DNA of 64,000 bases. Origin: Planctomycetota bacterium. Its GTDB lineage: Bacteria > Planctomycetota > UBA8742 > UBA2392. A program made the translations under genes and the position numbers. Shown here one piece after another: positions 10,701 to 18,699 of this stretch (position 1 is the first letter of the stretch; each line of letters begins with the position of its first letter). Below the pieces are notes generated by a model that was not told where the DNA came from, searched no databases, and was given only the letters and a program-made list of their open reading frames with translations. The stretch spans positions 62,001-126,000 of the forward strand of contig JADLFN010000039.1 in assembly GCA_020845475.1 (NCBI GenBank), read 5' to 3'.

Positions 10701-11831
10701 GTGGGCGAAAACGCGCAGGTGATTGAACTGCCCGCGTACGCCGGCACATGGGTAAGCGTTGAAGCCAGGCAGAGCGAAGGACGCGGAGCATCGGGCACGC
10801 TCATTCCGCTGCCGGCCAATTGCCAGACATACCAGGGACACGAGCTGGCCGGTCGGCTGGAATTCGGCGTCATTCCCAAGGGGCGCTACGAGTTGATCAG
10901 CTACGCCGCCAGTGGGTTGGTGCGCGAAGTTGAAGTGAACGCCGAAGGCGAGCAGCATTTCAAGTTCGACGAAAAACTCGCCGAGGTCACCGTGCGCGTT
11001 TTGGACGATAATGGCGAAGCCGTTGAGTTCGTCCGCGTGGTCTTGATTCCTGAAGTTCAATCAACATTTGCACAGCCCATGGTTCAGGCCATTGGCGGGC
11101 GCATGCAAAAGGATAAGTCTTACCTGTTCCGCGTGCCCGAGGGCAAGTTCCGCGCCCTGGCCATGGCGGGCGGGCGCGACGAAGACGAAATCGTGCGCAT
11201 CAACTCAGTCATAGTCGATGTCAAGGCCGGAAAGAACCAGGCCTCGATTACAATCAAAGAGAACACGGGCACGATCCGGCTTCACTTCAACACCGGCCGC
11301 TCAAACCGCATGGACAGCGGAATGATCCGCATGATGGTTGTGGACGACAAGGGCAAGGTGCTGGAGGCCGAGGGCGAATCGTGGTTCAACCTTGGCGGCA
11401 ACTCGCCCGTCATCTGCGTGCCGCCGGGCAAGTACAACCTGCGCTTTGACGGCACCATCAAGGAGATCGTGGTCAAGGACATCGAGGTCAGGGCCGGCGA
11501 ATGGACCATACAGGAAGTGGACGTCGAAGCGTTGGCTTGCCCGATCTTCCGTGTAGCAGGCCCGGGCCTGACGCGCGAACTGCTTGCCTCCGCGGAAATC
11601 ACCTATCACCAGGCCGACGGCAAGAAATCCCAAGCGCCTACCTTGGCCTGCCTGCCCAAACCCATGATGATTACTCAGAACATGCCCGGCGAACTGGCAC
11701 TGACACTCTTCGGCCTCGATGCCGACATGACCGAAGTGCGCATCAAGATCAAAGGCTACAAGGAACTCAAGCTGCGCGGCTGGCGCGACTACAACTACCA
11801 ACGCGAACCGGCGAAGCTGGAGAAAGAGTAA
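7734..11831 (+). CDS. Giant secreted carboxypeptidase-regulatory-like protein, duplicated N-terminal module
   Basis: 1365 aa from the ATG at 7734. I prefer this over the track's 7707 because an AAAGGA ribosome binding site sits just upstream and the signal peptide MRYFAPLLLLICLAPGLFAA begins there. It contains the shared module twice (about residues 20-150 and 355-490), each with a W..[SA]A.[EQ] segment followed by GKFP. Many carboxypeptidase-regulatory-like beta-sandwiches follow, with turns such as GLDANKRYQGIV, RLPVGKYQLMA, MPPGKWRITI and VPPGKYNLRFD. No enzymatic motif is evident. It is a paralogue of the preceding gene and probably surface or extracellular; adhesion or matrix function is inference. 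It ends convergent to the histidine kinase gene. Confidence 0.85.
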   Translation: MRYFAPLLLLICLAPGLFAAEQKLEFDARVEGRVTDTFGAGVAGVSVKVVLNDLWGCKSADQKAAQERKRGKFPSGSVSGECSSDAEGKFTLAAKVALKDGTLPQTKIKAADGSMIETCWISVTVSAQKVGYFAQSWETVLYQDAPNKWPLPNFVRAFTLSGRAVMQPLSQPLEGLSLYFIKPEDAASGNIPPDTLKAITDKGGAFSFTGVNVHKHSGCVVYADSEGWALDPLSPHWNTELKLGSDHDASLGDLTFCPTGSMKLTLKREHNQPLAAPLTLTMIEPVKGRFLAALKNGSYGKFTCDRLPEGRYRISSPAQGGAPAFAKEFRVESGKTTDLGAELLLDVEQSVEFSTKLIGSVRTNQGVLAGAKITCEPNKLWHFRSAKEMEREEIAFGKFPEITVSGEATSEDDGGFVIEVKVTLKGACIPMQNLATARGNYVQQPFCHLHFNAESEGYCKTQITIMVWEGTRNRVDFGRVSRACSVTGRILDGDTGKPLADTPLVFGSEREFYWGTRSAELVSTKTDAEGNFKFTGLDANKRYQGIVMVDSDHYVLDPNSTGWQNIDLNRNHDAKLGDLRFVKCGTIKGQLLNPDNSALEAQSQISPQTSVSGGRHQDHGRIMQQNLDSGRGAFRFSRLPVGKYQLMAQSHQYLPLLIKDIEVKAAQTVDLGNLTMINSMKINVEVDTGGQGDGTDGRIYAEQIEGNDPEMELNNNTEHRGKRNNEYWRGGVATFDRMPPGKWRITIFCRNFCPATEVVELKRTDVTVKFKLTAGAKLSVNLSDRNGNAMNGTVLLVSCENAIYTEYTKSGKLPAIEDVHRNWQLWNRSIDLRISQEYREAIVIEHARPGKYFVIAFIREKTPIASEVIELFEGKDAQVALREPSATLKVALKRGGKPAANESVYVFSLVGLKDPLKDEYDPNRGSVFGNYNVAPRSTSNEGTVEFKGLNVGDLCVVTAREHLCLTRGLGNPYKQGLMEVLRARVQKASVGENAQVIELPAYAGTWVSVEARQSEGRGASGTLIPLPANCQTYQGHELAGRLEFGVIPKGRYELISYAASGLVREVEVNAEGEQHFKFDEKLAEVTVRVLDDNGEAVEFVRVVLIPEVQSTFAQPMVQAIGGRMQKDKSYLFRVPEGKFRALAMAGGRDEDEIVRINSVIVDVKAGKNQASITIKENTGTIRLHFNTGRSNRMDSGMIRMMVVDDKGKVLEAEGESWFNLGGNSPVICVPPGKYNLRFDGTIKEIVVKDIEVRAGEWTIQEVDVEALACPIFRVAGPGLTRELLASAEITYHQADGKKSQAPTLACLPKPMMITQNMPGELALTLFGLDADMTEVRIKIKGYKELKLRGWRDYNYQREPAKLEKE

Positions 11832-11877
11832 TGTCGCCCGCGCTCCGTAGGGGCGACATATATGTCGCCCCGGCTAC
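11831..11877. repeat. Palindrome between convergent genes (GGGCGACAT)
   Basis: ATGTCGCCC is followed by GGGCGACAT and, two bases later, by ATGTCGCCC again. The last two form a perfect 22-nt palindrome at 11850-11871, extended by GTAG/CTAC. It overlaps the last base of one stop codon and the stop of the kinase on the other strand. It may be a bidirectional terminator or a dispersed repeat. Confidence 0.7.
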
Positions 11878-13757
11878 AGCGGGATTTCGACACTGGCCGT
11901 CGTGCCAGCGCCGGGTTTGCTTTCGAGGCTGACACCCCAGCCCATTTGCCGCGCATACTCGCGTGTGAGCCACAGCCCAAGGCCTGTGCCGGCGCCTTGT
12001 TCGTTGGCTTTGGTGCCGCGCGCAAACCTCTGAAACAGGCGCGGCTTGTCTGAGTCCGAAATCCCCGCGCCCTGGTCGATGATGCGCAGGATCAGTTTGC
12101 CATCCTTTGTTTCACTGGAGATGCTCACAGGTTTGCCGGCGTCGCGGCTGTATTTGAGCGCGTTATCAATCAGGTTGAAAAACACCTGCTGCGCAGCTGC
12201 GCGATCCTGCTTCACGATGGGCAAGTCGCGCGCTTCGTTGATCACCTCGCGCCCGGCATGAGCGCGCAGCGCCGCTTCGATAGCCGCGCCAAGTGTTTCG
12301 CCCAGCGGGGCCTCAGCGATTTCAACCTTGAAAGAGCCGCGCTCGATTTTTGCGGCCAGCAGGATCATCTCGACAAGGCGCGTAAGGCGTTCTTCCTCGG
12401 CCAGAATGCGCGATGCGTGCTGCTCAACCTTCTCGTTCTTGGCGGTCTTGGCCTGGCCAATGAGCAATTCCGTGAACAGGCGCATGGCGGTAAGCGGCGT
12501 GCGCAGCTCATGGCTGACCGCGGCCACAAACTCTCCCTGCTGCTGCGCCAGCGCCTCGCTGCGCGAGACCGTGCGGTACAGGAACAGACCCACCACGGCG
12601 ATGATGAGCGCGTATCCAATACCGACAACCAAGTAGGTATTTCGGGTACGTTCAAAACGTTCACGAAACCCGGCCGTGGCCGAACCCATAACGTAGGCAT
12701 GCCCAAGCAAAGTGGCAAAGCCGAACGGTGTTGTCGGCGTATTGTACTGCTGAAACCAATTCACGGGCTGGTTGCTTCGCATTCTTGCCCAGTTCCCTAG
12801 AAAGATCGAGCCCGGCATGGCACGCGTTCCAAATTGCTCGATGAGCCATGTTGACTTCACGTAGTCCAGATCAATTTCAAAGCCCTGCATGATGTGTTCT
12901 GCTGGCGTGCGCACTGTGCGCCAGAAGATCATGCGCCGCCGATCGTCAACCCGTTGATAGAAGCAGAAGGGATAGACCTGCACGATGGAATCGCCATAGG
13001 GATCGTCGACGCCGGGCGGACGTTTGAGCCCCGCCCATGGGTCTTCCTCCCTGCCGGCCTTGTTGGCCTTCTTGTGGATTTGCTCACTGCGTGCTCGATT
13101 GGCAACATCCTGCGAGTTTGAGTTCACAATCAACACTTCGTTCGATACGACTTGCACGCTGCTTGGCTGCTTGCCGCTCTTCAATGAGAGGAAACTGGAC
13201 ACAAGCAAGTCTTCCGCCACAGGCTTGCGATCATCCATCCCGGTATCGTCGAAACGTGCGCTGACGACGTAGGGCAACTCTGTGAGTACTGCTTCGCGGC
13301 TATCGCGGACCACCTTCTTGAACTCCTCTGAGAGAGGCTCAGCCCTCTGGTAGCTTTCGAGCTGTTCACTTTGATCTTCAGCCTGGTGCGGAGAGTTGTA
13401 GGCAAGCGTCTGCCCGTCGCTGCGTACTTGGAAGTAAAACTTGATCAGTCGGTTGCGAGGAGGCCCTGCCAGATTGGAGCGAACCACACTCGGACCCTGC
13501 GCCTGAATGTTCAGCGGCGCTCGCCAATGCTGATACTCGGTATACTCGCGCGAGAATTCCGTCGCGAACAGTTCATTCAATGTGGCGTTGGCCCTGAAGT
13601 TCAACTCTAAGGTCTGGTTCAGACTTGATTGCGCCGCCTGATTCACTTGCTCAACGTATTCGCGCTGCGCGTGCTTCGAACCCACGCGGCTCAGCACCGC
13701 CAGAGGGATCAATCCCACTGCGACGTAGAGCAGCATGGCTATGCGTACTTTCTTCAC
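11874..13757 (-). CDS. Sensor histidine kinase
   Basis: 627 aa membrane histidine kinase that autophosphorylates and passes phosphate to the adjacent regulator. A first TM segment is at residues 5-22, then about 340 residues outside the membrane, then a second TM near 375-396 (IGYALIIAVVGLFLYR). The catalytic core follows: H-box VSHELRTPLTAM (His416), N-box NLIDNALKYS, G1 DQGAGISDSD, F-box LFQRFAR and G2 GTGLGLWL. The linker is too short for a full HAMP or PAS domain. The start is GTG, 3 nt after the regulator stop, so the two genes are translationally coupled. The large ectodomain matches no sensor family I recognise, so the signal is unknown. Confidence 0.93.
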   Translation of the reverse strand: MKKVRIAMLLYVAVGLIPLAVLSRVGSKHAQREYVEQVNQAAQSSLNQTLELNFRANATLNELFATEFSREYTEYQHWRAPLNIQAQGPSVVRSNLAGPPRNRLIKFYFQVRSDGQTLAYNSPHQAEDQSEQLESYQRAEPLSEEFKKVVRDSREAVLTELPYVVSARFDDTGMDDRKPVAEDLLVSSFLSLKSGKQPSSVQVVSNEVLIVNSNSQDVANRARSEQIHKKANKAGREEDPWAGLKRPPGVDDPYGDSIVQVYPFCFYQRVDDRRRMIFWRTVRTPAEHIMQGFEIDLDYVKSTWLIEQFGTRAMPGSIFLGNWARMRSNQPVNWFQQYNTPTTPFGFATLLGHAYVMGSATAGFRERFERTRNTYLVVGIGYALIIAVVGLFLYRTVSRSEALAQQQGEFVAAVSHELRTPLTAMRLFTELLIGQAKTAKNEKVEQHASRILAEEERLTRLVEMILLAAKIERGSFKVEIAEAPLGETLGAAIEAALRAHAGREVINEARDLPIVKQDRAAAQQVFFNLIDNALKYSRDAGKPVSISSETKDGKLILRIIDQGAGISDSDKPRLFQRFARGTKANEQGAGTGLGLWLTREYARQMGWGVSLESKPGAGTTASVEIPL

Positions 13758-13760
13758 GGT

Positions 13761-14459
13761 TTACAGTTCCCACCGGTAGCCGGCGTCGCGCACCGTTGCG
13801 ATCACGCGCGGCTTCTCTTTGTCCTGTTCGATCTTCGCTCGCAGCTTGGCAATCGCCATATCCACCGTGCGCGTGGCCACGGCCTCTTTGTAGCCCCACA
13901 CCTTTGTCAGCAACTCGTCGCGGCTAACCGCGTTGGGCTTGGCTTTGAGCAGATACTTCACGAGCTCGACCTCGAGTTGCGTCAGCGCGACCGCCTTGCC
14001 GTCACGCAGCACTTCGCCGCGCGTGAGGTCGAGCTTGCAGCCCGGTAATTCCAGCGGCGCGCCAAACGCCGCCTGCACGCGGCGCAGTTGCGCGGCTACG
14101 CGGGCGTGCAATTCGGCCAGGCGAAACGGCTTCGTGATGTAGTCGTCGGCGCCGGCCTTGAGCCCCTCGACGATCTGTTTTTCGTCAGCCAGCGCCGTGA
14201 GCATGATGATCGGCAGCGTCGCGCCCTGCGCGCGCAGGTGCTTGCACACTTCCATGCCGTGCATGCCCGGCAGCATGAGATCAAGCAGCATCAAATCCGG
14301 CTTGAACGCGCCCACGGCAGCCACAGCCGCGTCACCGCGCGGGCAGATTTGCACCGCAAAGCCCTCGCCCGCAAAGGTCTCGTTGAGGCCAATGCGAAGC
14401 GACTCTTCATCTTCGACAATCAATATGCGTGCCTGGGCCACGTTTGCCTCCGGTGCCAT
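13761..14459 (-). CDS. OmpR/PhoB-family response regulator
   Basis: 232 aa. The N-terminal receiver carries the acidic pair VEDEE, the phospho-acceptor in LMLLDLMLPG (Asp60) and the conserved lysine in ITKPF. The C-terminal winged-helix DNA-binding domain ends in TVRDAGYRWEL, typical of the OmpR/PhoB class. It is the first gene of a two-gene operon with the kinase. A TAGAGT box ends 6 nt upstream of the ATG; the intervening TGGAGA could also act as a ribosome binding site. It is expected to act as a transcription factor in the cytoplasm. Confidence 0.95.
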   Translation of the reverse strand: MAPEANVAQARILIVEDEESLRIGLNETFAGEGFAVQICPRGDAAVAAVGAFKPDLMLLDLMLPGMHGMEVCKHLRAQGATLPIIMLTALADEKQIVEGLKAGADDYITKPFRLAELHARVAAQLRRVQAAFGAPLELPGCKLDLTRGEVLRDGKAVALTQLEVELVKYLLKAKPNAVSRDELLTKVWGYKEAVATRTVDMAIAKLRAKIEQDKEKPRVIATVRDAGYRWEL

Positions 14460-14465
14460 TCTCCA

Positions 14466-14471
14466 ACTCTA
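14466..14471 (-). promoter_or_regulatory. -10 box TAGAGT upstream of response regulator
   Basis: TAGAGT ends 6 nt before the ATG at 14459 (minus strand). It has the same geometry as the other short-leader starts in this window. Confidence 0.5.
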
Positions 14472-14532
14472 ACGCGCGGCAGCCAAGGGCTGCTTCGGTT
14501 TGGCCTGTAAATCCGGTGTAAACGTCGAGCGC

Positions 14533-16794
14533 CTAGCCCAGGAACTGGTCGAGTTGGCCGGTGCGGTGGAGGTAGAGGAACAGGCCTACGATCATGGATG
14601 CGGAGACTAGCGAGCTGAGCATGACGATCAGGAACATTGTCAGCGCGCTCATGCCTTGCTGTTCGACTTTTTCTTCGGTGCGCTGGATGCGTTTGCTGAC
14701 TTCGCGCACGAGCTCAGAAATTTCGACGAGCTGCGCCACGGCCAGCGGCGGTGCGGGCATACCCTGGTTACTGTCGAGCGGGGGCAGACCTTCTTCGATA
14801 CGCTCGGGCACGCGGTTGGTGGGTTTTTCTCCTGCGGGCTCCAGTGCGGGCGGCTGCAAGGCCGGTGGCGAAGACGGCGCGGGCGCAGCCGCGATGGCCG
14901 CGAAATTGGGAACCGGTTCATCCTGCAATTTTGAGGTGCGCGCCTTCTTGCGCTCGCCCTCGCCCTCGGCGCTGACGGCCAGCGGGTCGCCCTCGAAGGG
15001 CATCAACGCGCGGCCACCGTAACGCTTGACCTGGCCGCGCCGGTTGTTGCGCACGAAGTTAATCGGGTCGGCTTCGGCGGCGCGCAGGTCTTCGAGCACT
15101 TCGCTCATGCTCTGGTAGCGGTCGTCGGCCTTGATCTCCATCATTTTGCCGATGATGTAGGCCAGCCACTCGGGCATGTCGCGGTTGATGTAACTCGGCG
15201 GCACAATATTGCCGCTGCGCTGCTGCTCGAGGATGTCCATGATATTGGACCCCTCAACGTGGCGCTGGCCGGTAATCAGGTAATAGAGCGTGGCGCCAAA
15301 CGAGTAAACGTCGCTGCGCTGGTCAAGCTGCTTGCCGCTGACCTGCTCGGGGCTCATGTAGTGAGGCGTGCCCACGACCATGCCCGTGCGCGTCATGCTT
15401 ACATCCACTTCTTCGCCGTATAGCCGCGCCAGGCCGAAGTCCACGAGCTTCATCAAGTTGTGGCGTTCGGAGTAAAGAATGTTGTCGGGCTTGAGGTCGC
15501 GATGAATAACGCCGCGCGAATGGGCGTAGGCCAACGCCTCGCCGATTTCGCGCAGGATGCGCACGCCGAAATCCCAGGTGATGCGGCGGCCCGCGCCGAT
15601 TTCGTGGTCGAGCGGCAGGCCGTCAATGTACTCCATGATGATGGCCGAGCCGCGCGGGAACTTCAGCAGGTCATAGACCTTGACGATGCGCGGGTGGTCG
15701 AGCTCTTTGAGCAGCATTACTTCGTGCTCGACGCGCTCGGCCATTCTCATGCCGGGCTTGAGCTCAGTTCTAATGTCCTTGACCGCGACGATTTTGCCCT
15801 TCTGGCGCGGGTCGCGGCACAGGTAAACCACGGCCATGCCGCCCTTGCCGAGCTGGAGCACGACGTCAAAGCGTTTGGCAATCTCGGGGCTGGGCGGGAT
15901 TTCTTCGTCGTCGAGATTTAGATTTGCCAGCGCGCGTTCGGCGGTGTCCTGCCTTGCGCCGCCGCGGGAAGCGGATTCGCTGGCGCTCTCCGAGATGTCA
16001 TCTTCATCGCGCGGGGGGGGCGGCGGCTCGGCGCGAAAGCCGCTGGGCGAGCGCCCGCGAGGTCTTGACGCGTCAATATCGGTCGTCTCCAGCGGCGGCT
16101 CGGCCGTCACTTCCAGCACGGCGTCGCCGGCGTCGGGCGAGAACTCAATTTTCTTCTGGCCCGGCGCGGGCGGCTTGGACGCTTCAGCGGGCGGCGCGCT
16201 GGTTTGCTCGGTCGAGATTGCCCCCAGCACTCCCGCCGATTCTGTGCGGACTGGCGTAAGCAGATTGGCGGAATCCGTCTGCACCGGCGCCAGTTCCGCC
16301 GCGGATTTCGGCGTGCCCTCGGCGCGGCTTGGAACGGGCAGCACTGGTCTTTGGGGTGCGGGCGTGATCGCGCGCTTGCGTTCAAGTTCCTCGCGCGAGA
16401 CGTTGCCGGAGATGTCCCAACCCGGGGCGCGGATGGCCGCCTGCGTGACGGGCTTTCCGGTTTGTCGTGGGGTGGGCGGAAGGTGGCCGGTAGCAGGACC
16501 CTTGGGCGGCGGAGGCGGCACGACGGTTTCGTTGGCCGAAGCGCTGTCGTCGGGCGCGTCTGGATCAAGCTCTGGAATCAAATCCGGCGCCGGCGCTTTG
16601 GCGGCAATCTCGGGCCTTGCATCGTCACGGTTGTGTCTTTGCGCAGCCACGGCTTTGTCCAGTTTGGCCCACACGCCTGCCGGATGTGACCGGCCCGCGC
16701 GATCTCGTCCACCAAGATGCGTAACAGTGTAACCAAGCAAGGCCCCGCATCCTAGCGCCCCTTGGTGTGCGTTTGCGATTGAGGCTGTTATCAT
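14533..16794 (-). CDS. Transmembrane Ser/Thr protein kinase (Hanks type)
   Basis: About 753 aa from the ATG at 16794. The track ORF runs on to 17676, but that extension is antisense to the PPIase gene and is not credible. Order: a long Pro/Ala/Glu-rich N-terminal region (about 300 aa), then a kinase domain with GKGGMAVVYL (P-loop), AVKDI, the catalytic HRDLKPDNIL, DFGLARL and GTPHYMSPEQ, then a linker. A C-terminal coiled coil (RIQRTEEKVEQQ) leads to one TM segment, so it is tail-anchored with the kinase in the cytoplasm. The exact start is uncertain: no good ribosome binding site is seen, in-frame GTG codons lie downstream, and a neighbouring frame near 16650-16730 also looks protein-like. 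Confidence 0.88.
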   Translation of the reverse strand: MITASIANAHQGALGCGALLGYTVTHLGGRDRAGRSHPAGVWAKLDKAVAAQRHNRDDARPEIAAKAPAPDLIPELDPDAPDDSASANETVVPPPPPKGPATGHLPPTPRQTGKPVTQAAIRAPGWDISGNVSREELERKRAITPAPQRPVLPVPSRAEGTPKSAAELAPVQTDSANLLTPVRTESAGVLGAISTEQTSAPPAEASKPPAPGQKKIEFSPDAGDAVLEVTAEPPLETTDIDASRPRGRSPSGFRAEPPPPPRDEDDISESASESASRGGARQDTAERALANLNLDDEEIPPSPEIAKRFDVVLQLGKGGMAVVYLCRDPRQKGKIVAVKDIRTELKPGMRMAERVEHEVMLLKELDHPRIVKVYDLLKFPRGSAIIMEYIDGLPLDHEIGAGRRITWDFGVRILREIGEALAYAHSRGVIHRDLKPDNILYSERHNLMKLVDFGLARLYGEEVDVSMTRTGMVVGTPHYMSPEQVSGKQLDQRSDVYSFGATLYYLITGQRHVEGSNIMDILEQQRSGNIVPPSYINRDMPEWLAYIIGKMMEIKADDRYQSMSEVLEDLRAAEADPINFVRNNRRGQVKRYGGRALMPFEGDPLAVSAEGEGERKKARTSKLQDEPVPNFAAIAAAPAPSSPPALQPPALEPAGEKPTNRVPERIEEGLPPLDSNQGMPAPPLAVAQLVEISELVREVSKRIQRTEEKVEQQGMSALTMFLIVMLSSLVSASMIVGLFLYLHRTGQLDQFLG

Positions 16795-16827
16795 GCGCCG
16801 GGCCCCGAAACACCCCTGGAGTTCGAC

Positions 16828-17814
16828 ATGTTGATGAAACTGGTCATGCGCGCCGCGGCGCTGCTGGCCCTGACGGCAGCGGCAAGCACGGTTGGCTTTT
16901 ACGCCGGTGCGCAATCCAAAGAGGGCGAGAAGCCCAAAACCACGCTCAAAGTGGGACAAATCGCCCGCGTGGGGCCGCGCATCATCACAGCGGAACAGGT
17001 CATTGCCCGCACCTATGATGTCGAACAGGTCATGAAGGACGAGCAGTTCCGCATCCTGACCAATTCCGTGAACTATCTCGTCCAGGTGAACCTGCTTGAC
17101 CTTGAAGCCGAGCGCATTGGCTGCGAGCTTTCCACAAAGGAAATCGACTCCGAAGTGGCGCGCCAGATTGACGAAATGAAGCGCCAGGTGAAGGATCGCT
17201 ACGGCGGCGCCGTGCCGTGGCCCGAGTGGCTCAAGCAGCAAAGTCTGACCGAAGAAGGCCTGCGCACCTACATCACCAAGGGGGCGCGCACGATCCTGCT
17301 CAAGCGTTTGATCGTGAACTACTTTGAAACCTCCACGGAAAGCTACGACCTGGCCCACATCCTGCTTTCCGACAAGCAGAATGCCGAACGCATCTGGACG
17401 CAGCTTGAGCGCGGCGGCAACTGGAAAGACCTTGTCGCCAAAGAAAGCAAAGACCCCGGCACACTGAACACCGACGGCCGCCTGCCGCGCCATTACATCG
17501 GCGATGGTCTTTTCCGCCTGCCGACCCAGGACAAACCGGCCGAGAAAGAAGAACTCACCGAGGACATAGTGGCGGCCCTCAAAGACGGCGAATACAGCGG
17601 GCCGCTCAAGAGCCAGTATGGCTGGCATATCGTCAAGCGGCTCAAGACTTACCCGGCCAACAAAGCCCGGTTTCACGACCGTCGCGGCGAGTTCCTGGCG
17701 TTTGCAGACGTGGACGAAAAGCGCTTCAACCGCTGGGTGAACGTGGTGACATCACGCGGCGATTACACCACTGAGTTCCGCATCCCCGGCCTCAACTGCG
17801 AGCCGGACAAGTAG
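16828..17814 (+). CDS. Secreted PpiC/SurA-like peptidyl-prolyl isomerase
   Basis: 328 aa. A signal peptide or N-terminal anchor (residues 1-22) is followed by a SurA/PrsA-like helical region (ITAEQVIARTYD..., CELSTKEIDSEVARQID) and a parvulin domain from about residue 170. The parvulin domain shows DLAHILLSDKQNAERIW, a FRLPTQDK-like stretch and YGWHIVKRLKTYP. Parvulins catalyse prolyl cis-trans isomerisation and act as periplasmic folding factors for envelope proteins. A TGGAG ribosome binding site precedes the ATG. It is divergent from the kinase gene, so both promoters must lie in or near the 33-nt gap. Confidence 0.88.
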   Translation: MLMKLVMRAAALLALTAAASTVGFYAGAQSKEGEKPKTTLKVGQIARVGPRIITAEQVIARTYDVEQVMKDEQFRILTNSVNYLVQVNLLDLEAERIGCELSTKEIDSEVARQIDEMKRQVKDRYGGAVPWPEWLKQQSLTEEGLRTYITKGARTILLKRLIVNYFETSTESYDLAHILLSDKQNAERIWTQLERGGNWKDLVAKESKDPGTLNTDGRLPRHYIGDGLFRLPTQDKPAEKEELTEDIVAALKDGEYSGPLKSQYGWHIVKRLKTYPANKARFHDRRGEFLAFADVDEKRFNRWVNVVTSRGDYTTEFRIPGLNCEPDK

Positions 17815-17820
17815 TGGCAA

Positions 17821-17920
17821 TGCAAAATTCAAAATGAAAAATGGGCGCCGGCGTGTAGCCTTCAACATCACTTTCATTTTGAATTTTGCATTTTGCATTT
17901 TGAATTTCGGCGCCGACGGC
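17821..17920. repeat. Inverted repeat of ATTTTGCATTTTGAA words
   Basis: A 19-nt perfect inverted repeat (17821-17839 against 17872-17890) is extended by further imperfect copies of the AT-rich word. GGCGCCG motifs flank the centre and the right edge. It fills the gap between the PPIase gene and scpB and is much more AT-rich than the surroundings. Confidence 0.85.
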
Positions 17921-17929
17921 TAGACCAGC

Positions 17930-18610
17930 ATGATGCCCAGCCCAGATGACCCGCAAGCACCGCCGCCGGAAGGCCCGGAAACCGGCGCAGATGACGCCAC
18001 ACAGGTGGGCGATGCGATTTCCGCTTCGTTCATGCCCAGCGATGCCATGGCAGCCAAGATCGAGGCGCTGCTGTTCGTGCACGCCAAGCCGATTTCGGCG
18101 CGGCGCATCGCTGACTTGCTGGAAGTGCCCAGCGTGATTCCCGTGAAGCAGTCGCTGGCGCTGCTGGCCAAACGCTACGACGACATGGGCTCGGCTTTTT
18201 CGCTTCAGGAGCTGGCCAACGGATACCAGCTCACCACCCGCCCCGAGCACGACGCCCTGCTGCACAAGCTGGTGCGCGAGCGCGAGGCGCAAAAGCTCAG
18301 CCCGGCCGCGCTCGAGTGCCTGGCCGTGATCGCCTACAAGCAGCCGATTTCGCGCCTCGACATCGAGAGCATCCGTGGTTCTTCCAGCGACCACCTCGTG
18401 CGCGCGCTGCTCGAGCGCGGCTTCATCCAGGTTTCCGAGCGTGACAAGAACCGTGGCAACGCAGCGCTCTACGGCACCACGGGCGAATTCCTGCGCGCCT
18501 TTGGTTTGCGCTCGCAAAGCGAACTGCCGCGCCAGGCCGACCTGGCGACGCCCGCCGCCGAAGGCGAGCCGGCGGTCGAGCAGGTGGAAGTGAAAGATCC
18601 CCAAGCTTGA
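17930..18610 (+). CDS. scpB: Segregation and condensation protein B
   Basis: 226 aa. ScpB is a kleisin-associated winged-helix protein of the SMC-ScpAB condensin that organises the chromosome for segregation. Diagnostic segments are KIEALLFVHAKPISARRIADLL, the GYQLTTRPEH stretch, and LSPAALECLAVIAYKQPISRLDIESIRG, followed by LLERGFIQ. The N-terminal 40 residues are a Pro-rich extension. A TAGACC box lies 3 nt before the first ATG and 6 nt before the second ATG at 17933, so 17933 may be the real start. scpA is not in the window; the usual scpA-scpB neighbourhood is absent. Confidence 0.93.
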   Translation: MMPSPDDPQAPPPEGPETGADDATQVGDAISASFMPSDAMAAKIEALLFVHAKPISARRIADLLEVPSVIPVKQSLALLAKRYDDMGSAFSLQELANGYQLTTRPEHDALLHKLVREREAQKLSPAALECLAVIAYKQPISRLDIESIRGSSSDHLVRALLERGFIQVSERDKNRGNAALYGTTGEFLRAFGLRSQSELPRQADLATPAAEGEPAVEQVEVKDPQA

Positions 18611-18694
18611 ATTCAGACTTCAGAGATCAGAATTCAGAAAGCTGGCGCCCCGACAACGGAGTTGTCTGATCTCTGACTTCTGAAATCTGAATTC
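18609..18694. repeat. Inverted repeat of GAATTCAGA words
   Basis: GAATTCAGACTTCAGAGATCAG is mirrored by CTGATCTCTGACTTCTGAAATCTGAATTC with a 7-nt indel. Both arms are made of imperfect tandem CAGA/TCAG words. It begins at the scpB stop codon and ends just before the hydrolase start. Confidence 0.85.
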
Positions 18695-18699
18695 GTCCC

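Noticed and set aside
9618-11060. 480-aa minus-strand ORF
   Set aside because: Shadow of the 1365-aa gene, rich in His and Ala as typical for the reverse frame of GC-rich sequence.
16795-17676. Extension of the kinase ORF to 17676
   Set aside because: It lies antisense to the PpiC-type gene; the composition is that of a shadow frame.
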